DNA from: Owenia fusiformis
Lineage: Eukaryota > Annelida > Polychaeta > Sabellida > Oweniidae
Assembly: GCA_903813345.2 (NCBI GenBank)
Contig: CAIIXF020000009.1
Span: 11,280,530-11,344,529 of the forward strand
Direction of reading: 5' to 3'
Length of the DNA stretch: 64,000 bases
Part shown: in pieces, positions 1 through 11,828 of the stretch
Layout: each line of letters begins with the position of its first letter
Numbering within the stretch: position 1 is the stretch's first letter
Position numbers and translations under genes: made by a program
Notes under the pieces: model-generated
The model's input: only the letters and a program-made list of their open reading frames with translations
What the model was told of the DNA's origin: nothing
Databases searched by the model: none

Positions 1-640
1 AACTTTTACCCTCCTATATATCTTCTACTTAGTTTGTTTTAGACCACTTTTACTTGGCACCAACCCCTCTCAGTCCCTGGGATACCGCTTGATGCACAGT
101 CGTCTAAAAGACAGCTAAACATTGTATATTTATTTTGTTATGTGTAAATGATGGCCAACCTAGAATGCCGAAATGGCAATATTGGTGGACGACAATGTAT
201 TGACATTACTTCAATAAAGTTTATATTATGAAAATAAATTTTGAATTCCAATATGGTGTTAAAACGAAACAAAAAAATATTGAATCCTTTATTAATATGG
301 TTAATATGAAGTGTTTTCATCCAGGGTTCCCACATTAATTTATATTTCAATGACTGATAAGATTCAACTTATTTATCTCATATTATATTGGTGGGAGAAT
401 AAGTAATTGGTTTCGTTTTACAAAGTAAATGATCAAAACATTAAATCTTTAATGATTATTACTTTTTGAAAGATAAGTTTGATATATATATTATGAAGTG
501 CTTTCAATTTATCAAAAATTACATAATTTTGAGAATTAGACCCCAACTCTAATATCGAGAACATTTTTCAGATAAGCTTTCAAATACTATTTTAGTTATA
601 GAAAATTTTGAGTTTACACAATTCCATATCATATCTGTTT
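1..640. other. AT-rich flank, no gene seen
   Basis: No supported gene. The stretch is AT-rich, the only open frame (minus strand, about 138-350) is short and low in complexity, and no exon-like segment with splice sites was found. It probably belongs to the same intron as the following minisatellite. Confidence 0.5.
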
Positions 641-2655
641 CTAAATATCCTCAATGTTCATACTAAGATTGTAAGGAATATATTGGTATGCCTGGTTGTT
701 TCTAAATATCCTCAACGTTCATACTGAGATTGTAAGGAATATATTGGTGTGCTGATTGTTTCTAAATATCCTCAATGTTCATACTGAGATTGTAAGGAAT
801 ATATTGGTATGCCTGGTTGTTTCTAAATATCCTCAACGTTCATTCTAAGATTGTAAGGAATATATTGGTATGCCTGGTTGTTTCTAAATATCCTCAATGT
901 TCATACTGAGATTGTAAGGAATATTTGGTATGCTGGTTGTTTCTAAATATCCTCAATGTTCATACTGAGATTGTAAGGAATATATTGATATGCTGGTTGT
1001 TTCTAAATATCCTCAACGTTCATACTAAGATTGTAAGGAATATATTGGTATGCCTGGTTGTTTCTAAATATCCTCAACATTCATACTAAGATTGTAAGGA
1101 ATATATTGGTATGCCTGGTTGTTTCTAAATATCCTCAACATTTATACTGAGATTGTAAGGAATATATTGGTATGCCTGGTTGTTTCTAAATATCCTCAAC
1201 ATTCATACTGAGATTGTAAGGAATATATTGGTATGCCTGGTTGTTTAAATATCCTCAACGTTCATACTAAGATTGTAAGGAATATATTGGTATGCCTGGT
1301 TGTTTCTAAATATCTTCAACGTTCATACTAAGATTGTAAGGAATATATTGGTATGCTGGTTGTTTCTAAATATCCTCAACGTTCATACTAAGATTGTAAG
1401 GAATATATTGGTATGCTGGTTGTTTCTAAATATCTTCAACGTTCATACTGAGATTGTAAGGAATATATTGGTATGCTGGTTGTTTCTAAATATCCTCAAC
1501 GTTCATACTAAGATTGTAAGGAATATATTGGTATGCCTGGTTGTTTCTAAATATCCTCAATGTTCATACTAAGATTATAAGGAATATATTGGTATGCCTG
1601 GTTGTTTCTAAATATCCTCAATGTTCATACTGAGATTGTAAGGAATATATTGATATGCCTGGTTGTTTCTAAATATCCTCAACGTTCATACTAAGATTGT
1701 AAGGAATAAATTGGTATGCCTGGTTGTTTCTAAATATCCTCAACGTTCATACTAAGATTGTAAGGAATATGTTGGTATGCCTGGTTGTTTCTAAATATCC
1801 TCAACGTTCATACTAAGATTGTAAGGAATATATTGGTATGCCTGGTTGTTTCTAAATATCCTCAATGTTCATACTAAGATTGTAAGGAATATATTGGTAT
1901 GCCTGGTTGTTTCTAAATATCCTCAACGTTCATACTAAGATTGTAAGGAATATATTGGTATGCCTGGTTGTTTCTAAATATCCTCAACATTCATCCTAAG
2001 ATTGTAAGGAATATATTGGTATGCTGGTTGTTTCTAAATATCCTCAACGTTCATACTGAGATTGTAAGGAATATATTGGTATGCCTGGTTGTTTCTAAAT
2101 ATCCTCAACATTCATACTAAGATTGTAAGGAATATATTGGTATGCTGGTTGTTTCTAAATATCCTCAACGTTCATACTAAGATTGTAAGGAATATATTGG
2201 TATGCTGGTTGTTTCTAAATATCCTCAATGTTCATACTGAGATTGTAAGGAATATATTGGTATGCTGGTTGTTTCTAAATATCCTCAATGTTCATACTGA
2301 GATTGTAAGGAATATATTGGTATGCTGGTTGTTTCTAAATATCCTCAATGTTCATACTGAGATTGTAAGGAATATATTGGTATGCTGGTTGTTTCTAAAT
2401 ATCTTCAACGTTCATACTGAGATTGTAAGGAATATATTGGTATGCCTGGTTGTTTCTAAATATCCTCAATGTTCATACTGAGATTGTAAGGAATATATTG
2501 GTATGCTGGTTGTTTCTAAATATCCTCAATGTTCATACTGAGATTGTAAGGAATATATTGGTATGCCTGGTTGTTTCTAAATATCCTCAACGTTCATTCT
2601 AAGATTGTAAGGAATATATTGGTATGCTGGTTGTTTAAATATCCTCAACGTTCAG
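641..2655. repeat. 60/61-bp minisatellite, about 33 copies
   Basis: A head-to-tail array whose unit begins TGTTTCTAAATATCCTCAAC and ends GGTATGCC(T)GGT. Units are 61 bp with GCCTGGT or 60 bp with GCTGGT. Copies differ at a few sites (CAACG/CAATG/CAACA; ACTAAG/ACTGAG). Runs of the 60-bp form keep a reading frame open and create spurious 20-residue-repeat ORFs. The array ends about 190 bp before a coding exon, so it is probably intronic. Confidence 0.95.
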
Positions 2656-2844
2656 GGGCACCCTGGGGGTATAGACCTTTTTGAAATGGTCTTTTTTATT
2701 GAAATGGTCTTTTTTATTTTTATATGCATTTATTAGAGATTATTTCACCTTGACATCACAAAGTGAAACCCTAAATGCAAACTGTTTAGAATGTGCATTT
2801 AGCTTCACAAATGTGTAATTAGTTTGTGCATTTTGTGCTTCTAG

Positions 2845-3109
2845 GTCAGAGCTGAAAGGAGAGTTTGACTACCTCAATACTAGGATGAAGAATTTAGAGA
2901 ACAAACTTGCATCTCAGAGCTCAGCCATGGAACAGATTCTAACACTTTTACAATCCAGTAGACATGGTGGCCAAGCACAGACTTCTCCCTATGGGAATCA
3001 AATACAGACTGCTCCCTATGGGGGACAAGAACACCAGACCAGTTCTCAGTCCAGTTTTTACCGTCCACCCCTTCCACACATAGAGATACAGGGGGATTCT
3101 TTGGATTAA
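2845..3109 (+). CDS. Last coding exon of a probable KCNH-family potassium channel (coiled-coil C-terminus)
   Basis: The exon follows a good acceptor (TTTTGTGCTTCTAG), enters with one base completing a codon and runs 87 codons to a TAA. Near its start is an amphipathic heptad segment: LNTRMKNLENKLASQSSAME, then QILTLLQ. The pattern of leucines, the RM..LE motif and an I-L-x-L-L-Q ending resemble the C-terminal tetramerising coiled coil of ether-a-go-go/Erg channels. The rest is polar and low in complexity, rich in Q, S, G, P and Y, with two similar Q-T-x-P-Y-G motifs. No membrane segment or pore is in this window; those exons would lie upstream of position 1. Another coiled-coil protein is possible, because the family call rests on about 35 residues. 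The exon structure itself is well supported. Confidence 0.5.
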
Positions 3110-3269
3110 TTAAATGTGGTGAATTAAATCATATGATCTCTTATAGAAGACAAAACTGTAAGCCAAGAACCAACCAACTGATAGATAGCTGCATCTAATG
3201 ACAAGAAGCCTAGCTGCATGATTCCTGTATGGCTACTAGACTTGCCTCATCTAATAATTAGAAGCATGG

Positions 3270-3505
3270 CCACATGGTGTCTAATTGGCTACTAGCCTTG
3301 TCTCATGGTATAACTTCAGCTTAGCATAGTGTCTAATTGGCTACTAGCCTTGCCTCATGGTATAACTTCAGCTTAGCATAGTGTCTAATTGGCTACTAGC
3401 CTTGCCTTATGGTATAACTTCAGCTTAGCATAGTGTCTAATTGGCTACTAGCCTTACCTCATGGTTTAACTTCAGCTTAGCATAGTGTCTAAATGGCTAC
3501 TAGCC
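3270..3505. repeat. 52-bp tandem repeat, 4-5 copies
   Basis: The unit contains AGTGTCTAATTGGCTACTAG followed by a CCTTGCCTCATGG segment and CTTCAGCTTAGCAT. Copies are nearly identical, and degenerate ones extend to about 3240 and 3600. It lies just downstream of the coiled-coil exon, possibly in its 3' UTR. Confidence 0.85.
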
Positions 3506-5590
3506 TTGTCTGATCTGATAATTAGTAGCATGGCCAAATCAAGTCTAATTGATTACAAGTCTTGCCTCATCTTATAACTACAGCTTAACTGCTTGATGTC
3601 TAAACAGCCCAGCGTTATCTAATGACTTCAACATAGTTTCTCGTCATTGCCGCTGTCAAATTGATATTGAAACATATCTAACTATAGAAATGAATCATTT
3701 TTTGAGCTATCCATTCGACTGCATTTAAACTAGGTATAAGTTCTGGTAATCAATGCCACTAGTACATTATGAACAGCCCCTTCTCCTTACCTATTCACCC
3801 TCTGAATCAACACATTTATTTGTTTAACCTTGATAATACTCGCTATACTGATCGAGTGGCCTAGATTCAATAAAAATCACCTCAGTCTGCGCTATTCAGA
3901 TCTGCCAATCATATATCTTTATATGGGCGTGGAGATCAATAGACACATACTTCTAAGATATGATTAAGCAGGATTTATATGCAGTGAATATATGTACTTG
4001 TATTAATGGACAAAATCGATCAAATGTCAGTTGAGAAGATTGTATCGTAATGTGTAATGCTAGAAATGTACTTTTATTTTGACTACCTTTAATCTTTGGC
4101 AGGTTTTCTTATATCTTTCTTATAATATTTTTAAGAAGCGCATGATTGCTTCATCAGTTGCGTTGCACTTTCATTTAATATCATGATTTCATTCATCCCC
4201 CAGTTTTCCTATCTATCTGTATCAATGGGAAATGGGAACATGGGGAAAGCCAATATTGCCACAGGTCGAACCTGATTATTTGTCAACATCTTCCTAAAAT
4301 GTAAAAAAATATTTTCAATTTGTTTACCATTTTTTCGTTGATGACCTGCTCTCTATAGAGAAGTTGTGAATAATGAAACAGGTTTTCAGCTACACCTGTA
4401 TGTAAAGTGTTACTGCTACAGTAGCATGTTATAACATTTATATCGATTATATCGGAGTAATATTGAAAATTAAAATGAGCTAAAAGTTGAATATGTTCAA
4501 TTTCAAGGTTTTCGAGAGGTGCTCACAAACGCAGGTTTTACTGTAAAAATTATCAGCAATTCAATTATAGTAAACCGTCCAAGGTGCTATTATGTAAGTA
4601 AAGGATGAGTCCGGAAATGAGTCTGGAAATGAGTCTGGATATCGACTTAGAAAATATTGAAAATTGTAAAGTCTGAAAAACCAACTCAATCACACATATT
4701 ACTAAACCTCAATATCTAATCCTTCTTCTGAGAGTACAAAAATATCAATTTGTATCACAATTAATGGAGAATATTGGCATCAAAGAGAATGCATATCACT
4801 ATGCCACAATTGAAAAAAAATCAAGTGCATATACTAAATGAATAATTTATACAAAAAGTTTGAAACATATCCTCCAAAACATTGCTTAATTTCTTTGTAT
4901 AGACATTGAATGGTATTTCTTGATAAGTGAATTTGTGTTTATCTGGGTAATCAAGGGATTATAGTCACTCAAAGCTACTGAGCATCAATTAAAAAACCCA
5001 AACAGGAAAGCTATGCACATTGTGAAAATTAAAAGTGAAGCTACTTTTTTGATATTTCTTATATAAAATGGCAGCCATCTTGCTTTCCCCCTTCAAATTA
5101 AATTGGCAGGAAATTCAAAATTTTGAAAAAAGTCCTAAATTATATTTACAAAAATATGAATTTTTTTAATTCTTCATGGGTCTTTTAAGTTATTTCTACT
5201 TTATATGTCATACATGTTGCCATTGGTACTTTTAATCTAAAAAAAATCATATTTCACATACATTTAACTGAGGGACCAAAAGGGCATATATCCGGACACA
5301 TCCTTTATGATTTTGAAACTTGTATAATTGTTATAATATGATTTTTATTTAGTTCCTCTTTTTTCTAGTTTGATATTAGATGTACATGCACATACAGTAC
5401 ATTAGGTTATGAATAAGTTGCTAGATTTGCAAGGCCTGGTGCTTTTCAAGATGAACGTATTTTTATGTCATACGGAAAGTGTGTTTGGGAGTGAAAAGAT
5501 CACATTTCACATTCCACATTCCATTCTCATGTAGACTTGGTACATATCATCTTACATCTAGTTCACCTAGCTTTCTTCAGCAAATTCAAA
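3506..5590. other. Gene-free AT-rich DNA
   Basis: No exon-like segment was found. Possible polyadenylation hexamers (for example AATAAA near 3868) could end the upstream plus-strand transcript. A short run of GAGTCTGGAAAT-like duplications lies near 4605-4640. Confidence 0.5.
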
Positions 5591-5599
5591 GTTCAAGGG

Positions 5600-5840
5600 C
5601 AGATTACTTAAGAAGGGGGGACCTAAATTTAAAATCAGAAAAAAATCCACGCTTGCTTGATATTTTAGGCCCCTAAACCATGGGCTTTCAATTTGAAAGC
5701 CCATGCCTAAACCAAAAATTGGGGCTCATTTTTTGAATGCCACAAAGCCCCACTAATTGAGGCCCCAAAATTTTTTCTCTAGGCCCATCCAAGGGTTGGG
5801 TGGCTCGGGTCCCATGGCAGGCATTCTTAGACTAGTGATA
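5600..5840. mobile_element. GGCCC-rich MITE-like element
   Basis: A degenerate segment with many GGCCC/GGGGC words and a perfect hairpin (CATGGGCTTTCAA at 5679-5691 against its complement at 5693-5705). It resembles the elements at 8885-9165 and 17219-17453. Its ends are eroded, so the boundaries are approximate. Confidence 0.5.
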
Positions 5841-8800
5841 GATTCAAAATCAACTTTAAAACTGCCTGTAATAGTCAGAGGGATACATGGCTAGTTGGGG
5901 AAGATGCAGGGTAGCTGTAGATGAAATTAAAAATCTGCTTTGAGCCCGACAGATGAAAGCAAAAAATGAAGTTCTTGGAAGTTGGGATATCGTAGAAGTT
6001 GAACTCAAGGTCTCCTAGGGGTTGTATCCAATCAGCAAAATACCTATACTCATTTCACCAAGATGTGGATTTTATTTAAAGTGGAGGGGGTAAAAGTAAT
6101 TGATTGTGTCAGTGTATATTATTTTAGATTTAAATGCGCTATTTATTGTTTTCTATTTGTATTATGATATGTGCAAGGCAGTTATATCAAAGATCATTTG
6201 TTGGTCAGTCATGTATGGTTTGTTAAAACACAATATGAACACTCTGCTATACATTAGTTCAAATGGGTTAAAACACTATATAAACATTTGGTTATTTGTA
6301 GAATTGCCCTACAATCTGGACACATCAATAATGCATTGATAAATTGTATTTCTCAGAAATCCAGGTGTTGATTGATAACAGTTGAAAAAGCAATAGCACT
6401 GCAAGTAGGCAAGATAAAAGTGCAATTTCAAGAACCAGATATTCCAAGCTATTTTCAATGTATTATCTGCAGACCCATAGCCAGCTTTTGCTAGTTTTTG
6501 AAAAATTCCAGGGGGTCTCTTTGACAATATAATCTTAATATATATATAAATATACCAGACCTCTCACTCTAGATATCTCACCATATATTTTACTATATAG
6601 TCGGGTATATAGTATGCAAATATACAATAAAATCCGTCCAATATATGATTTTTTACATATTCATATGCAAGAGAATTTGCATGTATTTATTGTAAAGTAG
6701 GTACAAAATGTATATAGTCATGTACATGATATAGGCTTATATATTTAATAATTTAAGATTAATTTATTTGAAATGAAATTATTTAATTATTGTATATTTT
6801 TATTATTTATGAATTCAATCAGGTTTATCATTAAGGTGGGTGGAATGTGAGATTTTTTAATCTACAATGTATATGTAAAATGTTAATATCAGCCAAATTA
6901 CTCATTCAATGCCTATGTAAAAGGGTAGGAAGTCCTATTAATTTATGGTTCTACTCTCCATTGATTTATATGGTAACCTCTTACCCTTATTATCTTATAC
7001 ACAATCAGGGCCAGTAAGGGCCTTTAAAAGGGGGCCATAATCCCTGGGGGACCATAGTTTCTTTCACACCTACCTTAATCAGGATATGTAGTTGATTTAT
7101 ATATAGCAAATTGGCATATTGTCAAATGATTTTCACAATGTAGTACAATGAGAGATGCAGCAAATCTTTGCAAAATAAATGAAATTAAAATAAACAGCAC
7201 TGTGAGTTGCTCATATATATAAGAGTACATTGTGTTTCAATTGCAACAAATATTTACGTGATGTCTGACATTTAATCTCCAGATGTCATTTCCATCAATA
7301 AAGTTATTTTATTATTAGGTCCATTTATACAATTATACGTTAGCTTTTTGAATAGTTTCTGTAGTACAAAAATGTAGTAAACAAAATATAAACATGTTAT
7401 GCGTAAATTCTAAACTTAAATAACCTTTGTGTGGGTTTTATTTTTACCAATGCTTCATTCAAATATTCAGAATTTATGTTTTCATATTTTTATTTCTTGA
7501 ATCGAATGTCTGTATGTAAATTTTATTATAATATGGATTAAAAGAATTTAGGTCACTCTCCAGAATTCAGGTGGATGATTTATTGTATTGAACAAATGAA
7601 TCAGAAAATATAAATAAATACCAAAGTTTTATTTTCTGTTTTCATTTTCTACAATTATGTCTAAGAAGTGTTATTTTTTGCTTGTGTATATTGTAAATAA
7701 AATAAAAGTAAATATTTTTCAAATGTGATTTTTATTGAATAAAGCATGAATCAATAAAAACTGAAAATTGTTTTTTGTGAAATTCTGAGAATATGTTTAT
7801 GACAACAGGAACAGTACTGAATCATTTAAAAAGATTTCTTTCCTTCGTCATCATTCAATCATCCTATTTCTGGAAGTGTTAATTTTATTTGTTTGATATC
7901 ATGAGTTGGTAAGATTTACTTCTAATTGATTGTCCATGAGTTCATAAAATTTCTGTGTACTTCTGATATTTGATTTCCTTATTAAAGCAATCTTAAGGTG
8001 ATGAAATTGTGAATCAAATCCAAAAGCACTGAGGGGGCAGGGGGATGGGGTGGACCAATATAATATATTGCATTAAATAACAATTCTAAAAATTCTGGCC
8101 TTATACCCCCCCCCCCCCCATTGCCCAGTTACATTTAGAAGTAAAGAAGATAGGGAGGCGGTCTGACGATATCATACAAGACAAAGTTTTGGTTCTTATT
8201 TGACCCCTACTTCAAAAAACATGCTCCTAACTTTTAATATTTGAAACACTAGTCTCATATTGAAGTTATCAAAAATTAACTTCTAAGAGAGTATTCAGTT
8301 GTTATTGGTTAACTCTGCTCTCGATTAGTAAATTGGACATGTTTATTCATTTTGAGAATTCACCTATATCTGAGACAAGAATAATAAATCAAAGTTAGGT
8401 TAGTGCGAAAGCAGTCAAATAATTACATGTAGAGTTAAAATTTAATCAAATTTATAAAACACCAGGCCCAAAAAATGATTTCTTTTTCACTTTGGCATAT
8501 ACGTAGACCTTGTTTTTGAGAAAATAGGCCTTTATTTGGAAAAATGGTTGTACATGTAACAAATATGGCATGCACCTCCTACATGTAGGAAAAATAACTT
8601 GAAGTGAAAATTCCTTTAAATATGAATAATCAGTTATGAAACTGTTTGACATCCTTGTTCCTGGTTTATTTTCATAATAATGATAGCCAATTTGTAGAAA
8701 TTATTAATAATCGCATTTTACATTTCCATCATGTCAAGTCTAATGTACTTGCGCTGTTAAAAATAACCATAATCATAAAGTTACAAGAAAAATCAATTGA

Positions 8801-8884
8801 ATGATAAGAAGATATTTATTTTATCAGTTCACTAACAACCTGTGAGAACAACAGAAAGAAAGAAACTGTTCTTTTAATCATTTG
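5841..8884. other. Gene-free AT-rich DNA
   Basis: All frames are closed at short intervals and no convincing exon was found. The stretch contains simple AT runs (about 6537-6560) and a poly-C tract at about 8107-8119. Confidence 0.5.
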
Positions 8885-9165
8885 TACTGGCAGATCCAGG
8901 GCCCCAACCCCCTAGGATTGGCCCAGAAAAAATTTGGGCACTAAAAAGTTGGGCCTCAAGGGCCCTTTTGACCTTTTTGGATATGGCCAAATCATTAAAA
9001 ATGGGCCTTAAACTTTCAAAATTTGAGCCAAACCTTTAGGTTTAGCATGGGCTCTATCAGAGTAGAGCCCATGGGTTTAGTGGGCCAATTTTTTCCTGCA
9101 CAAGTGCAACGATATTTTTACTTGAAATATTCCCCTTAGCTATCTGGATCCACCAGTGACTGAGT
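8885..9165. mobile_element. GGCCC-rich MITE-like element with hairpin
   Basis: It begins with a degenerate GGCAGATCCAGG and ends with TCTGGATCCACCAGTG, matching the inverted ends of the better copy at 17219-17453. An internal hairpin pairs GCATGGGCTCTA with TAGAGCCCATG around 9045-9075. Confidence 0.6.
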
Positions 9166-9903
9166 GATTTGGGCCACACTAAAACAGTTTGGGCATGGGA
9201 AGTAATAGTCAACCCTCCCTCTTATCCCCGGGCTCTTATCATGGACTTGATCACATAATTCTACAAGACTGACGTTTGCAGTTCAGTGATTAGAAGTTCA
9301 TGCTCTTATATTGACTATTTTAATGTTATTAAAATAGACAATACAATATGGAAAATATACCAGAGGGGGGGGGGTAACTTCAGAAAAAAAAATTCAGAAC
9401 TTGAGCAGAAAACGCCCAGGAGAAAACGCCAATCCTCCGCCTTTTGTGGCTTTTATTTGGTGTACAAAAGGAAACATGTGACTGATTCATTATTTCTGTG
9501 ATGATGGGTTGTTTACTCGACGTTGTCTTGGAACAGGGTCGGTCATTGCCCTCGAAACGGTCAAACCGGTGCAATCAAAATCAATGGGAGACAAACAACA
9601 ACCAGTGGAAATGAGTACGTAATGATATCGGAAAATATTAGATTTGTTTTGATGGTTCCCGCCTATAATGTGCGTATTGAGAGTATGCTTGCTATTTGTT
9701 GTTTACTTTATATGATCGGAATGTCATTTTAGTTAGAAAGATTCTAGATGTTCGAAAACTACGTCAATATACTACGCATGTCATCTTGACATTTTGTTTA
9801 TGGAAATCCATTTGGGGGATTCCCCAGCAATCCACTCCAGCAATCTACGTCATAAGAAGGCGGGGCTTAATAAGTGAGGTGAACTGACTAAGGACCGCCT
9901 CTG

Positions 9904-9913
9904 CCATATATGG
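9904..9913. promoter_or_regulatory. CArG box (SRF site) upstream of SOCS
   Basis: CCATATATGG matches the serum response factor consensus CC(A/T)6GG exactly. It lies 7 bp before the first STAT palindrome. That arrangement recalls the SIE/SRE pair of the c-fos promoter. Function is inferred. Confidence 0.55.
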
Positions 9914-9920
9914 GGTGTGC

Positions 9921-9929
9921 TTCGAAGAA
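9921..9929. promoter_or_regulatory. STAT site 1 (TTCGAAGAA)
   Basis: Perfect TTCN3GAA palindrome, the consensus for most STAT dimers, about 250 bp upstream of the SOCS ORF. Confidence 0.65.
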
Positions 9930-9970
9930 GAGATCAGTGATAAATAATCTTTAGTTCATTTAGAACAGTA

Positions 9971-9979
9971 TTCTTAGAA
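9971..9979. promoter_or_regulatory. STAT site 2 (TTCTTAGAA)
   Basis: Second perfect TTCN3GAA site, 50 bp downstream of the first (start to start). Tandem STAT sites are typical of CISH/SOCS promoters in vertebrates. Confidence 0.65.
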
Positions 9980-10056
9980 CTAATAGAGGACGTACACTGT
10001 TGTTAATAGAAGACGTCGAGAAGTCAATATAAACGGATTCATTATATGAGTATTTA

Positions 10057-10065
10057 TTCTCGGAA
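10057..10065. promoter_or_regulatory. STAT site 3 (TTCTCGGAA)
   Basis: Third perfect TTCN3GAA site, 15 bp upstream of a TATA-like sequence. Three such sites in 145 bp is far above the chance rate of about one per 4 kb. Confidence 0.65.
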
Positions 10066-10080
10066 TGAGTTTGACCACAG

Positions 10081-10087
10081 TATAAAT
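10081..10087 (+). promoter_or_regulatory. TATA box candidate for the SOCS gene
   Basis: TATAAAT lies about 98 bp upstream of the first ATG of the SOCS ORF. Transcription would then start near 10110, placing all three STAT sites and the CArG box just upstream. The start site itself cannot be seen. Confidence 0.45.
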
Positions 10088-10178
10088 CGTCGATGGAGGT
10101 TTTTAAAAGTTTACAATCAGAAACAGTCAGCGAATGCTCAATACTATTGACAATAGAGTGTTGTGAAACAGCTGTTTT

Positions 10179-11528
10179 ATGAGACTGAGACACTTAGTTT
10201 TCTTAAAAAACCTACATGAAGAGAAAGGGTTGAACTGTCTGAATCCGGCAATACAAATTGGGAAATTATTTTTATATCAGGGCATTCGGCCAGAGTCGTT
10301 CAACACCCAGCAGATGAGCCCTTCAGAACAGGCAAACACAACAATGTGTCCAACAGATTCGGTCACCATCTCTGAAAGGCAGGCTGCTATTCAGACTACT
10401 AGAATGATTAGGCCAAATCAAAGAGAAAGGACGAACATGGCATGTAGAAGGACAGGGCCCACCGACTCTTATGAAAACCCCATTTACCGATATGGGGCAG
10501 GTGCTAACATGATGGATATATCTGCTAAGAATGGGACAATACATGCACCTGTGCCTGGAGGTCCTCCTCCTATATACAGTGAAAATGGAAGGATATCTGC
10601 GCTACAGGCCCCTCATGAAAAACTAGATAATGAACCTCCTCCCCCATATACCCCAAAAGAAGGGAACTTTACTCAAAATGGACTGATTTGTCTGTCAGAA
10701 GAGAATAAATCGAGTCAAAACATGGACCATAAGCACAGTTATCTAGATTATCAGGGTAAAACTATTACTCAGGTGAACTCAAAGAATACTCATCAAAATG
10801 ATGTTGAAAGTGACCAGATGGGTGAAGAGTGTACGGAAGAGTGTGACACTCTCAAGGACTCAGACCGAGAAGATAGTGGTGGTAGTTTGTTCCATTTTCA
10901 GCCAGAGTATGCGGGTGATAACCTGAAGTCACATGGTGATGAAGAAATTGAAGCGTGTAGACTCGTTTCCATTGATTTCAACAGCGTCAACGATCTAACG
11001 ATTCTACAAGAAACAGATCAGCAGCTTAAAGAATGCCATTTCTACTATCCACGAATGACGAGTAGAGGGGCAAAAAAGATTCTGAATAAGCGTGAAAATG
11101 GAACATTTCTTATACGTGACAGTACAGATAGTCATTACCTGTATTCCCTCAGCGTTAAAACTCCACGAGGTACAACCAGTGTTCGATTGCTCTATGAACG
11201 AGGTATGTTTTCGATTGATTGCGACGCTCAAATCAAAAATGAAATGCCAAAGTTTACGTCGGTATTGAAACTAGTACATTACTACATGAAATTGAGTGTC
11301 ACCTCCAAACCAGGTAAATGTGTTTGGTTGGAACAATCTGGTCGAAAAAGTGAGCCTGTAAAAATTCTGTTTCCCCTAGTTCATGGACTACCAACTCTGA
11401 GCCACTCATGTCGAAAGACCATAAATGAACATGTTCCTGATAAACACATCCAAGACCTACCTCTACCAGAACAAGTGAAAAAATATATTAAAGAGAATCC
11501 CATAACTGGGAAATCACATAGAAAGTAA
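10179..11528 (+). CDS. SOCS: Suppressor of cytokine signalling protein (CISH/SOCS1-3 class), SH2 + SOCS box
   Basis: A 449-residue open frame. The SH2 domain spans about residues 286-395 and carries FLIRDS (310-315), whose Arg313 binds phosphotyrosine. The SOCS box spans about 404-442, with an elongin-B/C box (TLSHSC, 406-411, then ...I415) and a Cullin5 box LPLP (427-430). By family knowledge the protein binds phosphorylated cytokine receptors or JAKs and recruits an Elongin-Cul5 ubiquitin ligase, damping JAK/STAT signalling. SH2 wording (RDST..YL..LSVKT.RG.T.VR; VLKLVHYYM) fits the CISH/SOCS2/SOCS3 group without choosing one. The roughly 285-residue N-terminus is long for that group, polar and probably disordered. 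It holds two PPxY motifs (130-133, 154-157) and a YENP motif (98-101). The first ATG has a poor context. Met46 (10314) is an alternative start, and an acceptor-like ATTTTTATATCAG ends at 10280, so the first 34-45 residues may be untranslated or intronic. Confidence 0.93.
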   Translation: MRLRHLVFLKNLHEEKGLNCLNPAIQIGKLFLYQGIRPESFNTQQMSPSEQANTTMCPTDSVTISERQAAIQTTRMIRPNQRERTNMACRRTGPTDSYENPIYRYGAGANMMDISAKNGTIHAPVPGGPPPIYSENGRISALQAPHEKLDNEPPPPYTPKEGNFTQNGLICLSEENKSSQNMDHKHSYLDYQGKTITQVNSKNTHQNDVESDQMGEECTEECDTLKDSDREDSGGSLFHFQPEYAGDNLKSHGDEEIEACRLVSIDFNSVNDLTILQETDQQLKECHFYYPRMTSRGAKKILNKRENGTFLIRDSTDSHYLYSLSVKTPRGTTSVRLLYERGMFSIDCDAQIKNEMPKFTSVLKLVHYYMKLSVTSKPGKCVWLEQSGRKSEPVKILFPLVHGLPTLSHSCRKTINEHVPDKHIQDLPLPEQVKKYIKENPITGKSHRK

Positions 11529-11828
11529 TGTGGTAAAAATAAAGTAGGGAATTATTGTTATTTATTCAACAAATATGTAGGAGTTGTTGCAACTATCAGC
11601 TATTCTTGATCAATTGAATTGCATTAACCATTTTTTCTTATTACAGTCAAACTAATTCAGAGATAACATAAATTATGAAATCTCATTTTGATGTGTTCAT
11701 ATTAAGTATCGATATGATCAGACATGTGTTATGTTATGTGTCTCTGATATGATGAAGTTTCTATGTGTCTCCTATTGATTTGACTGTATGTTGACCTCAA
11801 GAATTTTATGCTCTCAGTTCTGATATTG

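Noticed and set aside
1300-2481. ORFs of 90 and 130 codons with 20-residue repeats
   Set aside because: These are runs of the 60-bp minisatellite unit; adjacent 61-bp units break the frame.
641-2655. CRISPR-like regular repeats
   Set aside because: Units follow each other without unique spacers, and the genome is eukaryotic.
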